A DNA stretch of 64,000 nt from Patiria pectinifera. Its lineage: Eukaryota > Echinodermata > Asteroidea > Valvatida > Asterinidae. Below the pieces are notes generated by a model, which saw only the letters and a program-made list of their open reading frames with translations, did not search any database and was not told where the DNA came from. The DNA is taken from assembly GCA_029964075.1 (NCBI GenBank), contig CM057138.1, forward strand, positions 7,620,932 to 7,684,931, given 5' to 3'. How positions within the stretch are numbered: position 1 is the stretch's first letter; each line of letters starts with the position of its first letter. The translations under genes were made by a program, and so were the position numbers. Positions 34,130 through 45,213 of the stretch are shown here, one piece after another.

Positions 34130-34788
34130 ACAGGGCAGCAATGAGTCTGGCAGAGCTATTAGCAGCTTTCTACACAATCGTGTATCAGTCTAGTGTATCA
34201 GTCTACAGCCACCAGGTAGTTCTGGCCTCTGTAGTGGAAGTAGTCAGCCACAAGGCATTGGAATGGGTAGGCCGGTTGGATGGGAGGGGTAGGTGGTGCA
34301 TGCACTTGGCTGTGAGGGTGCCATGCAGTTGCAGGGTGAACAACGCGCTTGCATCTCTGTGATAGCTGGTGTCATACCTGGCCAGAAAAATGAGGACACC
34401 GCCCTCGAGCACATCTGTGAGACACCCAGGTGGGCTGAGTGCAAGGCCTGAAGCACCTGGTCATGGAGGGAGTGTGGGATGACTATGCAGTCATTGTAAA
34501 GGACTACCCCATCGAAAGTGGTTAGGCCATCACAAATTGGTGATACTGGCAGACTGCGGGGAGGGGGGGGGATCGCCTCTGAGCTCAGGGAAGCCATCCA
34601 GGATGACTTAGAGCAATCTAGACATTGAGGGATCGCTGGTGGTGGCGAGACGTACATCATCCCATGTAATTGATGTGATCACCTCAGTGGGCCGAGAGGC
34701 TGCCGGGGTGCAATCTGAGTAGAAGCTCAGCAAGGAAGTCATGTGGCAGCCCAGGCTGGGTGATCTGTCCAGAAGGGTTGAGTACAGT
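34130..34788 (-). pseudogene. Gypsy-like integrase N-terminal zinc-binding region
   Basis: On the minus strand IPHSLHDQVLQALHSAHLG, then SFFWPGMTPAITEMQARCSP and CN give the H-H-C-C zinc-binding domain of a gypsy-type integrase (HxxxxHxnCxxC). The catalytic DDE core is not intact. It begins inside the 51-bp inverted repeat at 34738-34788. Confidence 0.75.
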
Positions 34789-35246
34789 AGCACTGCAGTT
34801 GCCCCTCCTCTAAGCCCTTTTGCTGTAAGACTGGCTGGAAGATCACACTCATCGGGAGTCGCTTCACCTCGGGGGGCAAATTAAGTCCCACTATGCCCCA
34901 GTGGACGGGGAGGCACTGGCAGTTGTTGATGCACTGGACAAGGCATGCCACTTTCTCTTCGGCTGCTCTGACCTCATTGTTGCCGTGGATCACAAACCCC
35001 TCCTAAAAATGTTTGACAACCGGTCCCTCGACGACATCCCAAACCCTCGCCTCCACAACCTAAAAGAGAAGTCTCTGCGCTACTGGTTCCGAGTCATTCA
35101 CATACCTGGCATGCTCCATGCTGCAGCCGATGCGGTCTCTTGCCACCCAGTTGGCGAGCCTGTGCAGCGTACGTGGCCTTCAAGATGATGTTGCGACTGT
35201 ACTCAACCCTTCTGGACAGATCACCCAGCCTGGGCTGCCACATGAC
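34738..35246. repeat. Perfect 51-bp inverted repeat flanking an inverted RNase H segment
   Basis: Bases 34738-34788 and 35196-35246 are exact reverse complements (the arm contains CCAGAAGGGTTGAGTACAGT). In an intact element this spacer lies once, between RNase H and integrase. Here RNase H is on the plus strand and integrase on the minus strand, both reading towards their own copy of the spacer. Confidence 0.85.
34860..35188 (+). pseudogene. Gypsy-like RNase H fragment
   Basis: VDGEALAVVDALDKACHFLF, then LIVAVDHKPLLKMF, IPNPRLHNLKEKSLRYWFRV and IHIPGMLHAAADAVSCHPVG are the RNase H domain of a Ty3/gypsy polymerase (EALAVV, VDHKPL and the ADAVSRHP-type end, here with R changed to C). The reverse transcriptase before it is missing. 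Confidence 0.85.
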
Positions 35247-35559
35247 ATCTTTACATGAACTTCTTCACTGCTGTCGATATTGTCACGACGAAATTTGATT
35301 TATTGTTGATACCTGTAGTGACCTCGCTTGCTACACAGTGGCATGGCCATGGCCCCCCATCCCCCTCCATAAAAAATTGGCCCCCCTTTCACCACCCCCC
35401 CCCCCCCCCAGGAAATGTTCAATCGAAAAAGAAAACAAAACCAAGATTAGCAGATTTAACGTGCCTTTATTAACAATTTAAATGTATTCTTGCCAAAAAT
35501 CATGTTTTTCGCACTTGGCTGTATAATTTTCCCCTTCTCTATTTGATTTTACGGAGGCC

Positions 35560-36045
35560 TATACCCTAATTGGCACTCAGTTTCCCACTGCATTTCTAGT
35601 GAGATAGTCCCTTTTCCTAATTATATTTGCCTATGGGTCACCTATACCCTTCCACCCTGTTCCCTACCTGCTAGTCAGTTAGCCTATGGGTCGCCTATAC
35701 CCTTGGCACCTTGTTCCCTACAGTTCTAGTATGTTAGTCCCTTGCCCTAATTAGTTCAGCCTATGGGCATGGGCGTCGCGAGGGGGGGGGCAAGGGGGGG
35801 CACTTGCCCCCCCCCCCTGGAAAAGGAAAAAAAAAAAAAAAAAAAAAAGGAAGAAAAAAAGTTATTTTGATGAGTTGGGGGGGGGACAAAATGTCCCTGC
35901 CCCCCTCTAAAACTGATAAGTCGAGAATGTGTTGAGAAATACAAGCATTTTTTGGCAAATTTTTTTTTTGCCCCCCTCTAGAAAAAATTCTGGCGACGCC
36001 CATGCCTATGGGTCACCTATACCCTTGGCTCACAACTCCAATCTA
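35560..36045 (+). repeat. CCTATGGGTCACCTATACCC tandem repeats, split by a hAT MITE
   Basis: A unit of about 70 bases with CCTATGGGTC, CCTATACCCTT, TTGTTCCCTA and AGTCCCTT words repeats from about 35570 to 35767 and resumes at 36005-36035. Confidence 0.7.
35768..36004. mobile_element. hAT-type MITE (family H2)
   Basis: CATGGGCGTCGC to GCGACGCCCATG, with an 8-bp duplication CCTATGGG at 35760-35767 and 36005-36012. Poly-G/C and poly-A tracts are inside. Confidence 0.88.
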
Positions 36046-36760
36046 CACTAGTGACAACTAAAGTGTCGTCATGAGAACAAACATCTAGCATCCACGGAAT
36101 TGGAACCTGAACATCCTCCTCACCTCCATATTGTACTCAAGAAGGATCTGCAGCTGAACAGAACACACCGTTAAAGACAATCAAAGTCAATCGGTTCTTC
36201 TCAGAACCACAAACAACTCACAAAAGAGATTATGTCTTCATGTCACTACTGCTAGTTAATTTACAGCATTTGTGGACATGGTTGCCGACAAATGCATGTC
36301 TGTGGTAATCTTGGCTCTGATCACAATGTGAGTATATTGCCCTCCCACCACCCACCCCATCCCACCCTTCCCCTCCCCACCCTTCCCCTCCCCTTCCACC
36401 CTGTCCTTCTCCAACACCCACTCCCCCACAAAAATATTAATGTCTCTGATTTTCTGCCAACTTAAACCCATATTGGCCTTTGGTGCAAGAAGATCTCCAG
36501 CTGGATTATTGATGGTCTGTACTGCTTCCCTAGAAGATGTTTTTGGAGCACTGCTTCTGCTACCATTCTGATTACGGATGTTCTTTGCTGCAGTCCAGAC
36601 CGATATTTTTTGTAAATTGCCTTGCACACGCACAGTTACTAACTTCTGCTGGGGAAAGGCCAGTGATTGGGTTTATTGAAACTAGGTATGTGTGACAAAT
36701 GTTGTTATTTTATAATTATCATGACTGTTAAAAGGCAAAGGAGGATCCAGAAAGAAGGAA
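36046..36760. other. Gene-free stretch
   Basis: An open minus-strand frame at 36256-36633 includes WTAAKNIRNQNGSRSSAPKT and then a glycine-rich product of a CCCCTCCCC tract. No domain is recognised and I do not call a gene. Confidence 0.4.
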
Positions 36761-36767
36761 GATGAGA

Positions 36768-36835
36768 CATATGTAAGTTGTACGTATGACATATAATTTC
36801 GTATGTACGACATGTAAGCCATACGCAGGACATTT
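36768..36835. repeat. ACGACATGTAAGTCGT minisatellite, left patch
   Basis: GTATGACATATAATT, CGTATGTACGACATGTAAGC and CATACGCAGGACAT match the start of the array at 39096. Confidence 0.75.
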
Positions 36836-37316
36836 AAAGGAAACATGCAATCCAAAATTTTCATAACGTATTTTATTTTATATATACATTCATTTATGTG
36901 TATTAAATGTGAATTAAAAGCAGAACTGGTTCTGGTGTACGTTGCGTGTGGTAATTTGCCATCCAAAATTGAACCCCCCCCCCCCTTTTTGATTTTCGCG
37001 GCAACTCCAAATGAGGGCGCTGTTCATGACGTAAACAAAGGCAGAGAAATCCAGTGCCCGTAAATGACGTCTGGGTACGAGACGGATTAGCGAAGCTACT
37101 GTAAGTAAGATTTGAGGCTTTGCATGGTGGAGATACTAAATAATGAAGGGTTTGCGGAAACACCATGTGCGAATAGTTTCTCAACTAGGAGAATGGTTCT
37201 GAAGAGAACCAGAGGTATAAACTCGACGTTCCGGTCAGTATGCTCTGACCGTCTTCAGGAGAGTGCCTAAACTCTAAGAAAGTGAATACTTAAGTAGCAA
37301 AAGGCGGAGTCAATGA

Positions 37317-38093
37317 AGTGCGAAGTTGCATCCTGTGAGGATGCTAAGTGGGCAGGATCCTGGAACAAGCTTGGTGCTCACTGGGGTGGAACAGTAGGGT
37401 TGCTGTGTCAGTAGAGAGAGGACCTAGGGTATAGGAGACCCATCAGTCTAGAGTGGTAGCTGAGGACCTAGGGTATAGGAGACCCATCAGTCTGGAGAAG
37501 TGAGAGCCAGATGTCGTTGAGGTGAAACCCGATGTCTTGCGGAACTGTGTTGTGCTTGCGGATCTCGATGGCTTCCCGTATGCGTCTTGGATGCCAGAAC
37601 TGGATCGGTGCGATGAGTTCGGCCGCTTCCCAATCAACTTTGTGGTCGTTGATGTGGGAATGTTTGACAATGGCCGATTTGTCATAATCCCCTCGCCGTC
37701 CATGTGCTCTGTGTTCCTTGAGCCTAGTGGGAAGGTTCCGACCGGTTTCGCCGATGTAGACTTTGCCGCATTCACATGGAATGCGGTAGACTCCCGCCTT
37801 GGAGGAGGAGTCCTGCTTGTCCTTGTGAGTGTGGAGGCTGCCGTTGAGGTGAAACCCGATGTCTTGCGGAACTGTGTTGTGCTTGCGGATCAACGACATC
37901 TGGCTCCCACTTCTCCAGACTGATGGGTCTCCTATACCCTAGGTCCTCAGCTACCACTCTAGACTGATGGGTCTCCTATACCCTAGGTCCTCTCTCTACT
38001 GACACAGCAACCCTACTGTTCCACCCCAGTGAGCACCAAGCTTGTTCCAGGATCCTGCCCACTTAGCATCTTCACAGGATGCAACTTCGCACT
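37317..38093 (-). mobile_element. Penelope-like element remnant with 204-bp inverted arms
   Basis: Bases 37317-37520 and 37890-38093 are almost perfect reverse complements (arms with CCTAGGGTATAGGAGACCCA). Between them lies the GIY-YIG endonuclease coding region on the minus strand. A 46-bp direct copy (37518-37563 and 37845-37890) duplicates the HNTVPQDIGFHL segment. Penelope-like elements often insert with inverted or tandem terminal repeats, and this looks like such a rearranged, truncated copy. Confidence 0.8.
37468..37899 (-). pseudogene. Penelope-like GIY-YIG endonuclease domain
   Basis: GVYRIPCECGKVYIGETGRN, then LPTRLKEHRAH, SAIVKHSHINDHKVDWE, PIQFWHPRRIREAIEIRKHN and TVPQDIGFHLNDIWLSLL. 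VYRI...VYIGETGR is the GIY-YIG signature of Penelope-like elements, including the CxC upstream and the R and E catalytic residues. The reverse transcriptase is not joined to it; a decayed relative is at about 41090-41520. Confidence 0.88.
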
Positions 38094-38800
38094 GTTCCCA
38101 TCGTGGGCCCTGGTACGTGTGTTGATGCGGGGTGTCTCCGGACGATCAAGCCCGGCCAGCCCTGCTTTATCAACAGGCACAACTCGGCAGCGTTCCGAGT
38201 GGAACGGAGTGTCTGTTGCGCCGTGGTGCACAGCGCGACACGATTCCCCATGGGATGCATCCGTTGTATGAATGTGTGTGTTACGGGGCAGTTCCGGGGG
38301 GAACGTGCACCCGGTGAATTGGTGTTTGTGAAACGGAGCTGTTCCGGAGGAAAACATGCGTCCGTTGTATGGTGTGTGTGTTACGGGGCTGTTCCCATCG
38401 TGGGCCCTGGCACGTGTGTTGATGCGGGGTGTCTCCGGACGATCAAGCCCGGCCAGCCCCGCTTTATCAACAGACGCAACTCGGCAGTGTTCCGAGTGGA
38501 ACAGAACGTCTGTTGCGCCGTGGTGCACAGTGCGGCGCGATTCTCCCATGATGTAGCATGTGGGCCTAGCTGGCTCCCCAAAACCCTGAAAAAGTCCAAC
38601 TCCGAGTCATCCAACGTGACGAACGCTTTGCTGGCCATCTCACCAGGTTGGTTTACGCTCTGCGAGGCCCTGATCCAGCGTGCGTACCCACCGCGTGGCG
38701 AGTCGGACGCCAGACTAACTCGACCCAGTGTATTCATGGTGAAAAACACTCCAAATTCTACCTGTTTTTCCTCCGTCAGGCATGCCACGGCTGCCACCAA
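38094..38800 (-). pseudogene. Internal leader/gag-like region of an LTR retrotransposon
   Basis: Directly downstream (minus strand) of the LTR at 38801-39095. A primer-binding-like TTGGTGGCAGCCGTGG begins right at the LTR edge. A frame then reads MNTLGRVSLASDSPRGGYAR, and later AFVTLDDSELDFFRVLGSQL. A GC-rich segment is duplicated 297 bases apart (about 38092-38260 and 38389-38556). The region is cut off at the Penelope arm. No protease or polymerase is left. Long opposite-strand frames here are shadows. Confidence 0.6.
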
Positions 38801-39095
38801 TGTAACGTAGAACGAATCGGGGGTTCTCACACGCCAGACGAAGGGAAACCACAGACACTATTCTTCAGGGTTTCGGGGCTCTCCGGCCATTTATTCTTTC
38901 CACTTTCTTTACACGAGGCTCTCTCTTTATACAACTCACAACAAAAGGAACGCTATACAAAGGTCACACTACTGAGTCGACGCAGTCCGGCAACGGGTCT
39001 CCCTGGCCCAGCAGCAGGGGTCCCAACGCTACGGTTGCACCGGACCGTGGGTCCGTGCTGGCGCCCTCTGCCGGCGGCCCGGCACCGCCGTTACA
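38801..39095 (-). mobile_element. LTR (295 bp) of an LTR retrotransposon
   Basis: On the minus strand it starts TGTAACGG and ends CTACGTTACA (TGTAACG/CGTTACA inverted ends). It has a TATA box (GTTGTATAAAGAGAG near 38930) and AATAAA near 38900 in the proper order for promoter and polyadenylation, and is followed by a primer-binding-like site. The second LTR is not in the window. Confidence 0.75.
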
Positions 39096-39365
39096 GTATG
39101 ACATATGATTCGTATGTATGACATGTAAGCCATACGCATGACATGTAAGTCGCACGACATGTTAGCCATACGACATGTAAGTTGTACGACATGTAAGTCG
39201 TACGACAATGACATGTATGTCCTACGACATGAAATTTGTACGACATGTAACTCCACGTACGACATGTAAGTCGTACATACGACATGTAAGTCGTACGTAC
39301 AATATTTAGTTCAGACAAGTTAAAATTCATAAGTCTGTATATGAGATTAAGTCGTAGGTACGATA
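39096..39365. repeat. ACGACATGTAAGTCGT minisatellite
   Basis: About a dozen degenerate units of 18-24 bases, each a partial palindrome (GACATGTAAGTCGTACGACA). Apparent proteins rich in MSY and LTCR from this region are products of the repeat. Confidence 0.85.
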
Positions 39366-39369
39366 TGTG

Positions 39370-40700
39370 CTTTGCACGAGATATCCTGAAACTGTTGGTT
39401 GAAGGAGAGATTTTTTTTTCCCCATGATCCTAAAACAGCTTATTTTTAGATTTTTTTTTTTTTTTTAAAGTCAGTGGTATGGGGAGTGCGAGCGCTTTTT
39501 GCCACTGACCGAGAAAAAACACAGCGTGTTTTACCACATGGACCAACCGTGCTGCATGGTGCCTTCATAGACGGTCCGAACATGGCCATCTGTGCACGGT
39601 GACACTTGCCGGCAAGTGGGTCGTGCTGTTCGCCGTTTGTTAACGGTCATAACTTTTCATCCTTCCTTTTATTTTTCACCCAAACCATGCATTATATTTT
39701 TCATATTATCCTACTATTATTTCAGATTTTAAATTTTTTTTCCTCAATATTTAAGCGCAATTAAGCCAGACAAACATCATCATGTTGAACACGTACATCA
39801 TAAATCAAAGAGCCTGAGCAAGAAATGATTATGCTCGGACTCTAGAAAATAAAATCCATTTAAAAGACGCAAACCTATTCGTAATAACTCGTTCATTTAC
39901 CTTGTAATAATGTTTTTTGAATATCTTTATATTGAAATGTTGTGATATTGAGTGAGGGTATATGTTTGGAAAAACTGGAGAACACGTCACTATCATTTCC
40001 AAAATTCCATCACAAAAATTGTGAAATAAAATCAACAATAAACTCATTTAATTTAATCCCGTGGATAGATTTCACACGAGTTACGCACAACTAAGTGGAT
40101 ACGTATACGTGTGTAAAACCCACTAACACTATGCACACTATACATGACGACACTGACGACACGTCTGGATGACTTATGTACACATTATGCACAGCCCTGC
40201 TTTATTATTCATGCTGGTATGCTCGTAAGGTATGCTCGGAATTTTCCGGGTCGGTCTGCACGAACTGCCAAGACCGGATTTGGTTCGTCTCGTCGATAGT
40301 GCCCTCTACCGTTGATGTCGTTTGGCTGTGCTTGCCAGCGCGCGCGCTATATACATGTACACCAACTGCACATAGACGAAAATTTAAAAAGCCGGTCTTG
40401 GGCCAAGACTAGTATAGGGCTACCTCTGAGACAATGCGCGTAAATGCTATCCGAAAACTTTCTCATAGAAATGCACACATTGCATATCAGATGTGATTTC
40501 TTTTTCATTGTGGACCATGTGGACAAATTTTGAGCATCGCATAATGCAATCATTGACTTTTCGTGAATTCGAAATGGAGCCTGAGCAAGTGACGTCTGAG
40601 AAACCACCACTTCTGTATTTTGGACAATGAGCGTCATGATCGACCTGATTTGCCTTTGCATCGAGCTCCGACCATTAGGTGTGGCACCCCTGCAGTGGTT
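39370..40700. other. Gene-free stretch
   Basis: No exon recognised. Around 40230-40400 the sequence is GC-richer, with a GCCAAGACCGG / CCGGTCTTGGGC inverted pair (about 40267 and 40391) that may mark another small MITE. Confidence 0.4.
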
Positions 40701-40884
40701 TGTATGGACCCTTTGTAGGCGATGCCTGTCTGCCCGAGAAATATTACATCCATGAGACTAATTTCCCAATCAGCAGGTCCTGTTCTCCGACCTACAAATG
40801 ATCCAAACGCAACTTCAACAGCGACTCTCTAACCGCCCGCACAGTAAGTAGTCGAAAGCACCCTTCCGACCCTAGCACCAATAG

Positions 40885-41070
40885 CACATGTTGAAGTATT
40901 CTACCTGTACTCCAACCGCAACAAGACTCGCGCAAGAGACCATTACCTTGTCACATCTGTAGAGGCCCCGAGGTATAACATTTGCAAGCTCACCGAATCC
41001 CAGCTGAGATCTGCATCATACCGAGTAAAGAAGTCGGAGTACTACTGTACAAGCTTTCCTCCCACTGGGA
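40885..41070 (+). pseudogene. LTR-retrotransposon polyprotein C-terminal fragment
   Basis: VFYLYSNRNKTRARDHYLVT, then SVEAPRYNICKLTESQLRSA and SYRVKKSEYY match the end of an integrase region of BEL/Pao- or gypsy-type elements (pattern YLYSD.NK.RARDRYLV...QLR..SYRVK.SE). It is open in one frame for about 60 codons. Similar but frame-broken sequence starts near 40740. Confidence 0.7.
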
Positions 41071-41089
41071 ATACACTTGCCATCCGGGA

Positions 41090-41520
41090 ATACACATACC
41101 ATCATCCGCAAGTGGTGTTGGAGATATGAGCAGGAATTGGTTGGCTTGTAGTGGATGCTGCTGGGCAAGCGCTCCCCTATGATGGAGACTGTGATGTTGA
41201 AGAAAGAGGGATGTGTTGCTGACAACAGCTGTGTATTATAGTGCTGGGTGGAAGTTGTTTGCGAAGTCAACAAAGCGAGATATTTCCTATTTTGTTTCAG
41301 TGGAGATTCCGATGATGTCGATGTAGCACTTGAACTGAACCAGGTTAGGTCCTGAGTATTCTGTTAGTATCTTCTCCACAAAGCCGACGAATTAACAGTA
41401 CAAACGTCCCATACAGTTGCCTATAGCTACTCCTTTTGTTTGTAGAATGTAGATAATGTTTGCCATTGAAGACAAAGTTATTGAATGAAAGCACCAATTT
41501 GGCAAGATGAAGCAGAATGT
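41090..41520 (-). pseudogene. Penelope-like reverse transcriptase fragment
   Basis: Across shifted frames the minus strand reads LVLSFNNFVFNGKHYL, then TKGVAIGNCMGRLY, GPNLVQFKCYID, RFVDFANNFHPAL and LPSSIHYKPTNSCSYLQHH. This is the order of Penelope-like RT blocks (FNG.HY, GVA.G...G, YIDD-type core, KPT). The YIDD box and frame are broken. It may belong with the endonuclease piece at 37.5 kb. Confidence 0.7.
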
Positions 41521-41639
41521 GCCTCGAGGGAGTTCTCTCATCAAGGTGGTCAAGAACACCACGGAGAAAAGGTTCTTGGCTGCAACTGGAGATATCTATG
41601 GCTTGCGGTTGTTGTTCAATGGCGGTAAGGCTTGCCCGC

Positions 41640-41975
41640 TGATCAGGGCCGTCAATCGCTTTTCAAAAGCGGGGGTAGGGGACACACCTTGATCAGAACT
41701 AATGCGAGAGCGAACCCCTTATGGTGTGGGGTTCGGGGCCCGATTAATTAGGGCCCCAAAATAATTTGGATTCTAGATGCTCTGTGGTGCGATCTGAGGC
41801 AATTTCTGACCACTTTAACCAATATTTTCTTTGCAAAAGATACATTGTAGTACGTAATAGGGCCCTGTAAATGAGACACAGGAGTTCAAAAATATGGGGG
41901 GGGGATTTAATATTGTGGCCCCATCCTTCAAAAAGTGGGTGGGGGGCCCCCTAAGATTGACACCCATGCTGTTGA
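41640..41975 (+). repeat. GGGGCCC-palindrome repeat family P1, copy
   Basis: TTCGGGGCCCGATTAATTAG, GGCCCC, then GATGCTCTGTGGTGCGATCT, GAGGCAATTTCTG. The same order occurs at 57605-57660 (partial), 57945-58025, 61755-61880 and 62036-62115. Confidence 0.7.
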
Positions 41976-44670
41976 TGCATTATTCTTATGCATGAAGAGC
42001 CATATTACAAGTACAGTGTATATCAAACTGTTGACTCCAAACAAAAAAATACAAATAAATCCTTTTTAATTTTATTGTAAATCAGTATTTTACTGAGAAA
42101 AATCATTCAAATTTTTTTTTGTCACAGGAAAAAAAAATCCCACTTCATACAAAATCAATGGTTCTAACGTTGCTATTGTGAATAATGAATTAATTCTTTC
42201 TTTAAATACAAAGTAATATAAACTGCTTTTCTGAGTAAATTCTGGAAGTCCAATCATTTATATCCATAAAACCACTCACTTTTAACTGCACAGTTTTGTT
42301 ATGAAACAGCGGCATCCCCTGTTTAGTTGATTTCTAAATAATTTCAAACTATATTTACTTTGAAGAAAATGTTGACAAGGACTATGAAACAGCACCAATG
42401 TTTTTAATCTTTTGACTAGGGACAAAATTCACTGAGCCACTAAGCAAATTGCTTAAGTCAAATCATAGCTGAGAAACAGTTTCAGGTACCATGCATGTCA
42501 TGACATGGATTTTGGCTGGTAACCTAAGATATCTTAGTAATTTGTGAACTTAAACCTAGGGACACTAATGGAGCAGTCAGTTAGCTAAAATGTTCAAAAG
42601 AGCTGTCTGCCAAGCATGGATGTAAACAAGTTTGAAAAACTTTGTCCCGGGCATAGTTATCATGTAATTTCAAAAAATCAAAATACGACAAGCCAAGACA
42701 AACAGATATGTAATCAAGTGCATCACAAATGCGTCACAAGGAAATAGCAATGACAAAGGAATGCACTTGTAAAGGTTTACCCAAGTAGCTTGTCACTGAA
42801 TGACTTGTGACTGACAACTCTAAAGACGGTTATTTGCATCATGAAATCACAACAATCCCTGTCAACACTGTCGATTTGGCATGGTGAAGTATTCTCTCTT
42901 TTTTTTCTGAACAAAATGCCATTATTCTTTTGTTTCTGTAAAGAAAACCACGAAAGATCGCTTAATATACAATTATAAAATACCATTGACTACACAATGC
43001 CTTTCATAAAGGCCTTATCCTAAATGTTGTTTACACATGTTTATATACTGTTGACTTCCCTTCATACAAATGTTAGACCTCTTCATTTCATGTACACAGA
43101 TTATCACCTCCCTGCTGTTCACATTAATAAACCATCCCAAAAGGAACTGTACAGTCACAAAAGTTAATCATCAGTTTTACATTAACATCAAATTATAATT
43201 GTTACCATGTCTATGTAACTACATGTATACATACGTCTCTTACACAATTTACAAATATGAAAGAGCTTCCAGTACAGAATAAATGTTAAATAAAGAAAAC
43301 TCAAATCAAATGAAACAAAATAAACAGAAGTGAAAGGATACTGATGACAAATACTTGGAGGTATTGGCAAAAACAGTCTTTTAGCTACCTGCAATTTTGG
43401 TCTTATTTCCAGGGGGTGCATTGCAAACACCAATATGAAATGGACTATGTTTTCAGGCACAAGACTATGGTCAATTTCAGTTTGGTGCCTATAGAGTATA
43501 GACTTGCATGCAAACTGACCAAAAAGGCAGCCGCTAATGTCTGCAAGGTCCCTCAAAATGCTTAAGAAACCGCTGGGCCTTACTTAAACACATATGGCTG
43601 TTGTTACATACATACATACAGTATACACACAGTCGTGTTTACGTTACATACCTAGTTTCAGCCATGCAACTGCACATTTAGAAAAAACGAGGAAACTCCA
43701 AACCACACAAGACTTTGTACAGTGTTTTTCAATTTGTAATGGCATTCATGTGAAGTCAAAAAGGAGGAAATCAGCGGATCCGAGAAAAAATTGCATGGCT
43801 GCTAGTTTGGACATTCCTTTGTTTTCATTTAGGGAATAAAAAGCTGTGGAAAAAAAATCATTTTACTCACTGTGAAAACTCTTTCAACCCCATTTTTTTT
43901 ACTGTGATTCCCCAGAGTGTTTCTCTTCATTTTGCGACATTTTGAGCAAGTGTGTATTTGCCTGCAATCCGGGACCCCCTATTGTCCATCTTTTGTTTGT
44001 ACTCAAAACTTTTTATGAAGACATCCCATATGTTTTGTACATGATCGCCAAATTGGGGACCTTCGGGAATTGGGGACCCTATTGTCCTCTATTGTTCAAT
44101 GTCCCCTATTGAATGCAGAAACAAACTCACACACACAGATCTACATGTACAGACATGCATCATTATAATCTTACTTGTTGAGTTTTCTCAATGACATAAA
44201 TTATGCTGATCACTTCAAATTAAAAAAGGGAAACAGTCAAAAAAGCTTTGGCCAAACAAAAACATGTATGTAAAATTCTTGGTGACCTTAAAATTGAAAG
44301 GCTGTAGATCGATTGTCTTTTTTTGGGGGGGGGGATATTTAAAAACTGTGTGTTAACTTTTATATTTCATTCGCAATTTACAAACAAGAAACTTGTACTA
44401 AAATTTGCCAATTATAGGGGTACATTATATTTTGTAAACATGGCAGTAAATTTTTTGGCTTTTTCTTTAACAAAGTGTCAAATTACTGACTGACTTTAAG
44501 CTATTGGTAATATTTTTGGTGTCAATCTTTGCTTTCAATATTGAATGGCCATTCAGTGATGACTGATCATGCCTCAATGGGACAACATTTTGTTACTGAG
44601 TAAATTTCATGTCTCTTAAATTCTTCAATGTCAATACAAAACAATGTACATAACCCTATGTTCTCTTTAT
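41976..44670. other. AT-rich stretch without coding signal
   Basis: Little repeat content. This may include the end of a long 3' UTR of the Vav-like gene and its downstream flank. A minus-strand AATAAA is near 42070, but no single polyadenylation site can be chosen. Poly-G (10) is at about 44323. Confidence 0.35.
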
Positions 44671-44675
44671 TTTAA

Positions 44676-45213
44676 AGGTATAGTCCATCATTTGCAATTT
44701 GTGCATTTTATTTGTTTGAAGCAACAAAAAGTGCTCAATATCTAAAGAAGTGTGCTGAACAACTAACCTGATGAAGTTTCAGCTCAGCTTCAGCTGTATA
44801 TTTCGAGAAAAACAACATTCTAGGATCTCGATTTCAAATCATAAGTTGCTGAATCATGTTTTGAATTGGGCCTGCATTCAGCGTCCAAGACACGTTCTCA
44901 CTGAGCCGGTTGCAGCTACACGATGTCGCGCACTGATCCAACGAATTATAGCAACGGCGCGTGCATGTGCGTCGTGTCAATGCTTGCATGCACTTTACCG
45001 AATAACAAAACAAACTACTCATTTGAATTTCCTACGGTGCTTCTTAAGAAGCACCGTTGGAAAGGCCGTCTTTGTTGATTTCTTCACAATTCTTGCCAGA
45101 AAGAATAATTTTACAGGGAGTTTAGTCCCCTTACTATCTTTCAACCAAGTATGTTTTCTAACAATAATTACGCCAGTTACTTTTTGGATAGCTGCAAATG
45201 ATGGACTCTGGCT
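44676..45213. mobile_element. TTAA-flanked MITE T1, copy 2
   Basis: AGGTATAGTCCATCATTTG at the left and CAAATGATGGACTCTGGCT at the right, with TTAA on both sides (44672-44675, 45214-45217). It is homologous to 19447-20003 throughout. Non-coding. Confidence 0.88.

Noticed and set aside
36256-36633. Minus-strand frame with a serine-rich part and a glycine-rich end
   Set aside because: The end is a translated CCCCTCCCC tract and the rest has no recognisable domain or clear splice sites.
37918-37990. Repeated CTGATGGGTCTCC in the Penelope arms as a hammerhead core
   Set aside because: It lacks the GA after CTGAUG and has no GAAA box at the right spacing; the better candidate is at 37221-37258.
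38079-38810. 243-codon plus-strand open frame with cysteine-rich repeated segments
   Set aside because: It is antisense to the internal region of an LTR element, arises from a duplicated GC-rich block that is open on both strands, and has no recognised domain or splice context.
39029-39330. Minus-strand frames rich in MSY, LTCR and HVV
   Set aside because: They are direct translations of the ACGACATGTAAGTCGT minisatellite.
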